DNA of 64,000 nucleotides from positions 20,710,001 to 20,774,000 of the forward strand of contig NC_083389.1 of the NCBI RefSeq assembly GCF_031755915.1, in the 5' to 3' direction. The DNA is from Ziziphus jujuba. Taxonomy: Eukaryota; Streptophyta; Magnoliopsida; Rosales; Rhamnaceae. A model generated the notes under the pieces. That model made no database searches. It was not told where the DNA came from and was given only the letters and a program-made list of their open reading frames with translations. Both the position numbers and the translations under genes were made by a program. Below, in pieces: positions 25,001-35,100 of this stretch. How positions within the stretch are numbered: position 1 is the stretch's first letter; every line of letters starts with the position of its first letter.

Positions 25001-25219
25001 TGGTAATCGATATTGCAAGGGTGTCTGAAGCATTTAATTTAAAACTATTCCTTTCACTTATAAATTTTGTCGCTGCTATTGATCTTTCAGGGAGTATTTG
25101 GAATCTATCTAGGTGCAAGTAACCATGAAGAATTGCATAATTTGATGAAAGCAACATTGATGATTCGCAGACTTAAAAAAGATGTTCTTTCTGAGTTTCC
25201 TACGAAGCGTAGGCAATAG
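22045..25219 (+). pseudogene. SMARCAL1/ZRANB3-like SNF2 annealing-helicase pseudogene
   Basis: Exon remnants in order: 22045-22100 (IPRATWNAKER), 22240-22314 (LSEISGAKVQ), 22532-22597 (NLDPLVHRAIAAALAIPDL), a stub near 22926 (DRYDK), 23081-23164 (WPVLIMAPSSLRLQWAS), 23246-23287 (IIQQWLDIPPFDIL), 23419-23576 (VVLSQCGGPNRGGF), 24277-24354 (VVIADELHFLKNAQAKRTTA), 24798-24866, 24957-25020 (LEALYPDVFTSVHECGNRYC) and 25091-25219 (MIRRLKKDVLSEFPTKRRQ). This matches the plant SNF2 protein related to SMARCAL1, which rewinds stalled-fork DNA in its intact form. The exon with the Walker A site (GLGKT) is absent. Stops lie in the 23419, 24798 and 25091 exons, and there is a frameshift near 23541. Motif II reads DELH. 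The C-terminal helicase lobe is not recognisable. Introns are retained, so this is not a processed copy. Confidence 0.9.
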
Positions 25220-25639
25220 GTCAGTATATCTGTATGTGTTTGCTGCAGTGTCTAATCTGCTTTTCATTTGATTTTGATTGTTATTTAAACTTCTTTAGAT
25301 TTCAGGAATTTAAGGAGCAAGGTCAAGTTTAATCAATGGAGCACATGTTTAAAATTAATGCAATGAAGAGTTCAACGCAAGATTTGTCTCCTCCACTAAC
25401 AAAACGATTGTTTTAAGTATGTACTAATGACAATTATATGCATGTAAAGACAAATATTGTTTTATAAATATTTAAAGCCTTGGTGTTTTAAGAATTTGCT
25501 AATTTGCTTTATATATTGTATACTTTTGCACCTTTACTATTAATTAATTTAGAAAATAACTAAAATAATTGCATTGGTTCCTGAAAATCCATCCTTATTG
25601 ATTGCTAAACATAAAGCATTCAGAGACTAGAGCTTGGTT
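25220..25639. other. Decaying 3' flank of the helicase pseudogene
   Basis: Positions 25300-25350 (AGGAATTTAAGGAGCAAGGT) may be the mutated start of the next helicase exon (expected F-REL-RVK), but it is interrupted at once by stops. The rest is AT-rich and carries no recognisable gene. Confidence 0.4.
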
Positions 25640-26172
25640 GTTGAATATAGAGCATTGGTGACCAATTTTTGGTGATTAAAATTATTTTTGAATATGTGAA
25701 GGACCAAAAGTGACTACTGTGTTAGTTGCTGTAAGTATTTTCACCATCCAAACAATTTGGTCTCTAAATATTGTTTTTAGTGACTATAATATTGGTCATT
25801 TATAATTATAAAATTGATCATTTATATAGTTTTATGTTATCAAATTTGGTCAAAATATTACTTTTTTAGAGATATTCAGAGATTAAAATTTGATCATCAA
25901 AATAACAAAATCTGGTTGTTAAAATTGTTCAGTTTTAACGACCAAACATTTGTTGTTACAACGTGTAGACGATCACGCAATGATCATGTTTTTCTGGTTG
26001 CTAAAAATTTTTAATAACCAATATATGACTTTCTTCAACCAAAATCAATGGTTATTGAGAAGCAATTTTTTAGTAGTGACTATTGATGATGTTTTTTGAA
26101 AAAATCCTCGTCTTTGAAACTATCTATATCATAATACGAAGCGATCCGTCCGCACCATAGAATTTCATTATA
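25640..26172. mobile_element. Non-autonomous DNA element related to the 17320-18030 repeats
   Basis: Contains many GGTGACCAATTTTTGG, TTGGTCATT and GGTTGCTAAAAATT variants. It ends at the right with GTCCGCACCATAGAATTTCA, the reverse complement of the 17315-17340 terminus (GAAATTCTATGGTG-GGACGG). The right end is only 17 bp from the MATE copy 2 stop codon, so it lies in that gene's 3' UTR. The left end is uncertain. Confidence 0.5.
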
Positions 26173-26188
26173 TATATATATATTATAC

Positions 26189-29100
26189 TTAGGATTCACA
26201 TATATCTGAAGTCCTGGGGTTTGATCCGTCATTGTCTGCTATAATCCATTTGTTAACACGACTACGTGCCAGTGTTACCTGCAAAAGATTCATTTCAATT
26301 TTTATAACTATTTATGTGATTCAAAAAATTAAGATAAACATTGAGATAATTGTGTAGAAAAAGCAAACGACCAAACTGAATCTATATAAATTCAACCTGT
26401 TTATCCCAATCAGTTTTCCAGGTGATAATGAGGAGTACAACAGTTTGAACAAATGTTCCGAATAGCATTCCAATCCATACACCCTACATCAGAGATTATA
26501 ATCACAAATGAATGTATTTAACAAAAGAACATAAGGAAAATCAAAAGATCATAGAATGAAGTAAATTGCAGTTAATTATTTTGTAAAAGTATAAGCATTA
26601 TATACATATAAACATCGAATGTCGTATAAGTTTGAGCATGAAAATGAAACCACATAAATACAGGTAAATTAAGAAGTAATTATATTCAAAAAGATAATTC
26701 AAAAATGAGGAAGAAATTAAGCTACTCCAATTCTCCAGCATAAATAATTAATGTTTTTCCTAGTTCATCAAGTTTGTTGAATAGAAAAGTGCATTAGCAG
26801 ACTAACTAAATCTATTCAGGTTGATTATACCAATGACCATACTAAAAATTTTTCTTTGGTGCGAAAATAATGGACAGAGTTTTGTCCAAAACAACGTATA
26901 TCCTCTCAAGATATTCGCATAAAACGCATATCCTGAATAAGATAGGCATTATCCCAAATAAAAATTCATCCAAGACTTTCGAATCAGAGAATTACCAACT
27001 ATACTAAAATTCATAATATTACTTGAAACTTACAAGATTTATCAAAAAAATGCAAGGAAGTAATTCAGAAGAATAGAGAGAATATAGCTTACTTTTACTT
27101 GCATATTCAAAAGATAACCAAGCACAAGCCCAACAGGGATTCCTACAAGGTAATAGCAAGCTAGGTTCACATATGCTACAGTGCTCTGCCATCCAGCTCC
27201 AACAGCAACCCCTGTCAATGAAATTGGCATGTGATGAATGGTTGAGATTTAATTTAGGAAATTTTATGGCTTCAATGTGCTTGACCGACCACTTTTTTTA
27301 TTATCATGAGATTAAAAATTGAGGTTAAAGATAACCATCCATTGATAGTGAAAAAGGGAAGGAAAAATACCCGAGAGCACCGGCTGAACACTGTTCAATA
27401 GTAAAGACAGTGCCAATAAAGATGATAAATCGGCAACTGCTTTAGCTACCGCCTCATTTTCGGTGAATATGTAAGCAAGACTTCCTCTCAAGAAGAGAAA
27501 AACTAGGAAAAGCACAAAGCCGATGGATAATGAAGTCAACACTGTCAGCTTAATTGAGAACTTCGCTGCTTTGGAGCTACCTCTTCCAAGCTCATTTGAA
27601 ACCCGAACGCTGCCATGTATTAAAGAATTAAGAACAATGAAAACACACAGATTGCTACAAGAAGAATGTAAGGATGTACCAAAAGTTACAATGGGATTTC
27701 TGCTGTTCAGTCAACTGGTTAAAAACTTGAAGCAAAAAGGAATTCAACTAACATATAAAGTTATCAAAGAAATAAAAAAATTCCCAGCATTTTTTAGATT
27801 TGCAGTAAAGATGCTGGAATGTCGTTGATCAGTTAAATATAACAGCCAGTTAAATACTGCTAGAACGTGGTGAAAATGTCATATTTAATTACAAGTCTTC
27901 GAGAAGTTATAAATGCAACGATGTTAGAATGTGGTTGATAAGCGTTGAATATCAGTCAGTTCAGTTGGTCTTTCAGAGAGGGCAAGACTTCAGAGAGAAC
28001 TACATAAGCCTAATATACATGGTTGGGCCCACTTCATATGAGCTTGGATCTGGTTTTGAATAGTTGTTTGCATTGTTTGGCATGTGTAAGGTCCAATTTT
28101 TTTCCTCCTGTTAATGGGTTTACGCATGAGGAGGTGTATTGGAATATAAGCTAATTGTTTGAGAGTTTCTTTCTAAAACAGAACAAGTGTTTTGAGTCTA
28201 TTCTTGTTTGTTATATTATTCTAGAATGAATAAGCAGTAGTAGATTGAATAGGTTTAATTCATTAAAGAAGATTACCTTGCTGCAGCCAAAAAACCAAGG
28301 GATATCATCATCTCCCAGCCATTTATGTTGAGGCTGCAAGAACCGTTTGTAAAACAAGAAAACAAAAAAAAATTATGTAGTTGAACATATCAGAGTAATA
28401 AAAAGGAAAAAGAAATAAATAAATAAAAAATAAAAAATAATTACATGAAGAGAGAAAGGGAAAGGAGATTCACAGAAATATTACCAGATAGATAAAGCAT
28501 CAATTGAAACCTCGGCATTTTTGAGGTTCCCTGTTAAAAGAATCAAAATTGTGTTGTACCACAGCTCAAGACTGTCAAAAGGAAAACATAAAAATAACTC
28601 AAAAACTCAAGATCCGTTATTGTAAACCATCATATTTTCTGTGTTAGGCCTAGAAATATCTACCATGGCACAAGTTTATTATTTTATTTATATTTTCTAT
28701 GAAAAGACAAAAATATAGTTTCTGTTCTCTATGTTGCCAGTGTTGTGTAAGTTTCTATGTGTAAACAGAAACAGCATATGCATTCTACATGGAAATGCAC
28801 TAAAACCACTTTCTTCAAAAGCTTCCTAATTTAATTTTTAGCCAGTCATCATGGAAGTATAGCAATCTTAATATAATTTCATATTATAAATAGCTATGCA
28901 ATCACTTCAAAGCTAGCGTATGTATTGATATTTCTTTGTAGAGAACAGAATTTTTTATTTTATACGTAAGGCAATGTTTAAATCAATTGTGTGCTACTCA
29001 TTATTTTGACAGTAGCCCTCTGACTGTTTTTTGGCAATGATTATAACAACAACCAATATGCATACGTAAGAACTAAAAAATGAGAAAAAAAGGTCATTAC

Positions 29101-30124
29101 CACAGCATTGCACCAGATGACAGAGAAAGTTGGATAACATGCCAGAGATCCTTAAAAGCTAAGGTCGAGAAACCATTCCATGTTTCACGGCAACCACCAC
29201 ATATAACGAACAAAAGCTGACCCATGTTGGGAATCCAATATGCTAACATCGTGGATGCCATTGCACCAGGAACCCCAAACTTGTATTTAACAGTCAAAAG
29301 CCATGAAAGAATCAAATGGAGCACAAGCGAAAATGCTGCCAAGTATGCAATGATCATGTTCTTGCTCTGTGCTTGTAGAAACATTTGGCAGGTAAAGGAC
29401 ACACTGAAGGCAAATATGACAGGTATGAACCAGAGACCAATATATCCTGCCATATCTGAGATTGTATCTTCTTGGCCTAGAAGTTTCAAAATTGGGGCCG
29501 TGAAGATAAACAAAGGAAGAAGGATGATTGAGCTGAAAAACAAAACTATCCATGATCTTTGAAGATATATCCCAAGCATTTGGTATTGTCTGGCACCATA
29601 TGCTTGACCACAAAGTGTTTCTAGAGCACTAGACATGCCCAACTGCACATTAAAAAATTTGTTAAACAATCTAAATATTTAGGAGTACTCAGGACTAGTA
29701 TGCATTAGAAGTTATTTACATTAAGTCAACCAAAGCAATCATGATTTCATTGACTGTTTTATAGAATACAGAATGTACTTCATGATTTGTGCAACATTAC
29801 ATAGGTCATAACAGGCCTATTGTCTAATCAACGCTGATTGTCAAAGTACAAATATAGGCTTTGTTGGCTTCTAAAACATTAACTTCTATAGTTTCTTCGT
29901 ATCTAGTTGTAGTTGTGAATTTGAGTAACATGATAAAGTATAATTAAGCAAAATGGGTGCATAATATTTAGCACTAGGCCAGTACGATAGCTTTTATGTT
30001 TCATCAAAGTTGTGGCCCCTACAACCAAAGGATTACTAACTAAAAGTCCTTCCATTTATCTTCTTGCAAGCTGAAAATCCTGAATATTTTGTACCTCGAA
30101 ATTATTAAGAAAAACTTAAATTTG

Positions 30125-30163
<39 letters not shown>

Positions 30164-30818
30164 AACAAAACCAATATAGTTATTGGAAAATTTTCAAAAT
30201 AAATGCATCTGTTTTGGGGAGTTTAAAATTAGTTCGTTGGTCAATGATAGAACTTGAAAACAATATGTGACATAACTCAAACATGATCTTGTATAAAAGA
30301 GTACTGATCAAATGATATAAATATAATCAACAGCTGTATAAATAAAGAGTACATGATCAATAGTTTCAATTAAATCCAGTGGATTGCAAATTCATAAACA
30401 GGACCAAGACCTATCCATTTTTCTATCATTTGACTAGAAAACAATAATATCACTTTTTTAGGTCTGTATTCCTGCGAGCATCCGTATCTTAGCGTTTCAT
30501 TTTCTACTTAGATCAATCTCCATCGTATCCAACACCTTCAAATATGAAGTAGTACCCCAGAAATGCATATCATTGGCGAAGACAACGTTGGGGCAGTGGG
30601 GGCAGCAGCCCCCACATTGATTTGGAAAATTACCTCACATGATATGAAGATATAGTGTATCAATTGAAATCTCATGTTTTTGTCCCCACATAAATGTAGT
30701 AAATTTTCTTAAATACTTTTTTAGATTTACTATTTTATAAGTTTTTTAATATTTTTTTTCTTTCTTTCTCTGTCTCTCACCTTAATTTTCCCCAATTACG
30801 TGGAAGACTTCCAGTTCT

Positions 30819-30856
<38 letters not shown>

Positions 30857-32027
30857 CCTTTTACTCTCTCACTTTCCCATTCTCTCTTACCCAATTTCTC
30901 TCCTAACACTTCCATCCCTATTATTTCTTCTTTTTTTTTTCTTTTTTTTTTCATTTATACAAGCACCTTGAGAATAAACTCAAATTGAAGAACAATATTT
31001 TTTAGCTTAAAGAAATGTATATTTTTTATTACAATTTTTTCTTTCTTTGTACCAATCTATAAAATGAGAAAAAAAAAAAAAGTGAAAGGGATATCCATTT
31101 CCAAAATAAATAAGGTATGATTTAAAAGTATTTTTTTTATGTGCAATGAAATAAGTATATTGTGGTGATGTGCTCTTAAGGATCATTGAAAAAGTTTGAA
31201 TTGTTTCATTATTAAAAGAAAATTTCAAATGAATTTTGATTCCACTATGTCAATGACAGTGATCACATATTCAATAGTGAGATATTCTGAGTTCAATATA
31301 GCGATATATATTCACTATTCGTCATTAATCTTATTGGTATGGATTTAGTTTCACAATATTAAAAAAGTTCACATATATTTTATAATCATCATTTTGGAAA
31401 AGGAAAAAAAAAATCACTCAAGTTCTTATACTCTAAAACTTGTATGATTACCTAAATGAAAGCATAATAATTCTTAATTTTATGATAAAATATTCTGTTA
31501 AAAAAAATTAAGTTGGTATTTATATAGAAACAATATATGTTGTTTGACATGAAATATTAAATATCATGTTGTAATACTTTTTCAATAAGTATAATATATA
31601 TAGATAAAAAGAAAAAGAAAATTTTGCCCCCTTGGCTCCGCCATTGAATGCATTAAGGGCGACCTTGATCATAGATTTCAACAAGAACAAGAAGGGAAAA
31701 TAAATAACACTCGATGAAGAAGGCTATAGGCAAATAGTACCATATAAGTGCAAGGAAACATACCAGGATACCATTCGCAAACCTCACAATTACGGTCATT
31801 ACAAGAGCATATCCAGCTAATTCAGTAGAACCAATGTGCCCAACGAAAGCTTGGCTGATGACATTTATCCCAAAGGTGGAGAATCTGGTGAAAATTGCAG
31901 GACCAGCAACCACCCACATCTTCTTGCTCTCACTCCATAGTTTTTCCTTTAGTGTAACCTCTTCATCAACACTTTCTTTTGCCTGGGTCTCTCCTCCAAG
32001 AAGCTTTTCATTAATTTCTCCATCCAT
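26189..32027 (-). CDS. MATE/DTX multidrug and toxic compound extrusion transporter (copy 2)
   Basis: Tandem paralogue of the 7453-11081 gene, also a predicted 12-helix efflux carrier with unknown substrate. Exons: 32027-31764, 29642-29101, 28571-28485, 28333-28277, 27609-27371, 27211-27093, 26483-26397 and 26278-26189. They join in frame to 494 codons plus TAA. Exons 2 to 8 have exactly the same lengths as in copy 1, and exon 1 is one codon shorter. Motifs: SALETLCGQAYGARQY, where Glu96 is present, unlike copy 1; FLQAQSKNMI; CLELWYNT (from residue 269); SVRVSNELGRGSS (from residue 317); NMGQLLFV. The start MDGEINEKLL aligns with the copy 1 start. Intron 1 (29643-31763) is enlarged by a DNA element at 30571-31646, and intron 4 (27610-28276) by a possible LTR. 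The reading frame is intact, and all splice borders used are GT/AG. Promoter-side sequence has a 45-bp tandem repeat. Confidence 0.93.
27790..28260 (-). repeat. Possible degraded LTR or repeat within intron 4 of MATE copy 2
   Basis: Intron 4 is 667 bp here against 241 bp in copy 1. The extra sequence contains three diverged versions of a GTTAGAATGTGGTTGATAAG-like phrase (near 27808, 27860 and 27930). Such phrases resemble the start of some plant copia LTRs, but no matching end or target duplication was found, and the orientation is a guess. Confidence 0.3.
30571..31646. mobile_element. 1.08-kb DNA element inserted in intron 1 of MATE copy 2
   Basis: The ends are CATTGGCGAAGACAACG at the left and, reverse complemented, CAATGGCGGAGCCAAGG at the right. 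They are followed by G-rich stretches that correspond (GTTGGGGCAGTGGGGGC and GGGGGC). The element is flanked by AATGCATA on the left (30562) and AATGCATT on the right (31647), a 7-of-8 match that looks like a target-site duplication of hAT (8 bp) or Mutator (9 bp) size. Inside are poly-T tracts (30820-30856) and a GGGGGCAGCAGCCCCC palindrome, but no transposase. It sits wholly within the intron, so the coding sequence is untouched. Confidence 0.65.
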
Positions 32028-32163
32028 TTTTTAGCTCCTTTTTCTCTGCCAATTATTTGCAAACTTACAAACTTCAGTGATAGATGTTTATATGGAGGGT
32101 GTTAGCCGGATTTATCTAATGCTGCATAATAGAATGACAGGTCTTAAAAGTCTCATTCTCATA

Positions 32164-32253
32164 ACCAAAACAGTAATGGAAAATTGAAGAAAATCATTTA
32201 TTCTTTATACCAAAACAGTAATGGAAAATTGAAGACAATCATTTATTCTTTAG
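32164..32253. repeat. 45-bp tandem repeat (two copies) upstream of MATE copy 2
   Basis: ACCAAAACAGTAATGGAAAA is followed by TTGAAGAAAATCATTTATTC and then repeated with one substitution. The repeat lies 137-226 bp upstream of the start codon, so it is in or near the core promoter or 5' UTR. No known transcription-factor site was recognised in it. Confidence 0.8.
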
Positions 32254-35100
32254 ATCATTTATAGAAAATTTTTGTCAAATAGCATTTGTCTTGGAAATAC
32301 TTTCCATCAGGACTTCATTCCAAAGAATAATCATTATTATCATTATTATTATTTTCATATGGTTTACAATTTGTCTTTTTTGGGAATGTAGTCTGAATGA
32401 ATTGAATAGGTTTTAAGCCAGAAGTGAAAAAGTCTCTCCCATAGAAATGTTATGGTTATCTGCCTATGCTTTATCAAAGAAGTTACTCTGTCCAGTTTAA
32501 TAGTCTAGTTAAGTTTTAAAGATTTAATTTTTAAAAACAAATATTTGCAGCTTCATACATAATAAGCAAAACATTTATTTTATTAGTCATTTTAAAAATT
32601 AATTTTCAAGTACAACCTAAAATTTCAAAATATTGTGTGCAATAAGTTTTACATTTTTCTTATTTGAAAAAGAATCACCACCATATGCACGTTTTATTAT
32701 TTTCGATTGTAAATTAAACTTATGTATCATTATCCCCATGGGGAAAGCCCAGATAAAAAGTCATTGAATAATGATTTTAAGTTTGAATCCATACTGTCAA
32801 AATAAAAAAATAAAAAGTAAAAATTTATTTATCTTTTTTTCTGGTTGTCTGCATTTGATGATTCGGTCTCACCTATTTTCTTGCGTTGAAATTTCCGGAT
32901 TTAAAATCATAGTCTTGCTATTTTAAAATAAAATAATTGTCATCTATAAAAAGAATACATATATTAAAATTTTTCAATTCGTTAATTTTAAAGCAAAATT
33001 TTACATATACATATACATATATGCAATACAGTTTCAAGGTAGTGTGGATTTATATAAAAAAAAAAAAAATTATGGGGATAACATTCACAACCATCAAATA
33101 CATGATACATTTATAACTAAGATAATGAACAAATGATAATTATGACAGTTTATTATTTTTGGTTAACCATATCATATTATTTATCGATTTAATGAAAATA
33201 TCTTAAATTCTACAACATAATAAAAATAATAAAGACAAATTGGATTTTTTTTTTTTTTTTTGGTCATAAAAACTATTGAAATCATTTTAACATAATAAAT
33301 ATAAGAAGGACAAATTGGATTTTTTTGTCATTAAAACTATTGAAATCATTTTAATAATTAGAAAATTTTCTGCAACTTAATAAATATAACAAAGACAAAT
33401 TGGAACTTTTTTTAACCATTTTAACATAATAAATATCAAAAAGACAAATTGGATTTTCTTTTTTATATCATAAAAACTATTGAAACCATTTTAATAATTA
33501 CAAAATATTTTATAATAGATTTTTTTAATTTTTTATTTTAGACATTTGAGTTTACAAAAGAATACATCTTCGGAGAAAGGTTTATGTTTACAATATTTTA
33601 CCATTTTATATCAATGTTTTAAGCTCATAATTTATCAGTTGTAAAAAAAAATGGTTTATCAATTGAATCAGCCTCATTTATCTCTTATTTATATTTATAT
33701 AGTTTGAGGAATTATATATTTGTAACTATTTAATAGTTTTGCATGAAATTAATAATATTTTGGCCTAATTTAAAATTTATTTATCTTTTTTTCATCCTTT
33801 CCTTTTTTTTATTATCATTTTTTTCTATTTTTGTCGTATTCTCCTTTTTGACGTGGCTGGTATGTGACATTTTATTTTAATTTTTATTTTGTCGCTAGAA
33901 TGTAACATCGCACTTACTTTTGCAGTAAGTTTTTCCTTTTGGCGCTCAATTTCGCCGCCAGATTTTTATTTATCAACCAATCAACTTTTTTGGTGGCTTT
34001 TCTACTGATAATCCTTCACTTATCATTATTTTCAACAACGAATTTATCACCCATAGAAATAAAAAAAGAAAAAAAAGACATTGTAGCGAATAACATCATT
34101 CTATTTAAATATATCAACAAATTGAGGGAATTCCTACTCAAAAATTATATAATAATTAGAGACGTACTTGGGTAGCCAATGTTCAAACAAATCCAATATA
34201 GGTTAGCTTTTCGGATTGTTCAATCAATTGAAAAGTAAGAAAAAAATCTAATCTATCCAATTTTAGTCACCAAAAAAAAAAAAAAAATCCAATCTATTAA
34301 ATTTTAGTCGGTTTGGATTATTACTTGTATCAAATCAGATAGGATCTAATTTTTACACAATTCAATTTGATTTTCAATGTTTAAAATTGAACAAATTTTA
34401 TACAACAATTTTATTAGCTATAAACATTCATTCTAATTCTATAAATAATTATAAAAAAAACTAATAATTAAATAGCATATCAATGATAACAATGCATAAA
34501 AAAATTACATTACATTTTAACTCTATGTAAGAATAATCATATTTATTCATTTTAACTCTATGAAGTGTACAGTGCAAGCACTTAAGTGACATGACAAATA
34601 AATTTTTATAATCACATAAATTTTATAAATTAAAATTCTTTAATTTATTATTAAATATGAATTAATTTATTCTTTTTTAGTTTAATTTTAAAAATAAAAA
34701 AATTGTAAATTTTTTTTAAAAATATTATTTTACTATTTAAAGTTAAGAAAAATTTAAATTTTTAAATTTGTATTTATTGTTAATGGATTAACGGATCAAG
34801 TGACGAATTAAATAATAATTTATCAAATGAATTTGAATTTATTTACTTTTATACTCAAATTTAACGGATCGTGTTTGGATCAACTAAATTTTACACGAAC
34901 ACAATTAAATATGACACGTTGCTAAATCTATTTTAAACTCTCATAATCAGGATGATAGTTTTGTAAATATTTACTTTTTTTATTTCAATTTTTTTTTTAT
35001 TTTTCTATATACTAATATTTATATACTAAAAATATTTTTTAATTTTATATAAATTGTTTTAAATTTAAAATAACATGTTAAATCAAATTGAACTAAAAGA
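32254..35100. other. AT-rich intergenic region with an irregular tandem repeat
   Basis: Positions 33215-33515 hold four copies of an irregular unit containing AAAGACAAATTGGATTTT, and three of these copies also contain AAAACTATTGAAATCATTTT. The short frame at 33939-34175 has no domain features and is probably chance. At 34200-34920 phrases such as CAATTCAATTTGATTTTC and AACGGATCGTGTTTGGATC resemble decayed transposon sequence, without definable ends. Confidence 0.45.

Noticed and set aside
22045..25219. A functional SNF2 helicase gene
   Set aside because: The Walker A exon is missing, at least three exons carry in-frame stops, there is a frameshift, and the C-terminal lobe is absent.
27523..27828. 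A plus-strand 101-residue frame across MATE copy 2
   Set aside because: It is antisense to exon 5 and runs into intron 4. The minus-strand exon has conserved motifs and correct splice borders.
30571..31646. Disruption of MATE copy 2 by the intron insertion
   Set aside because: The insertion is wholly intronic and the exons still join in frame. Effects on expression cannot be judged from sequence.
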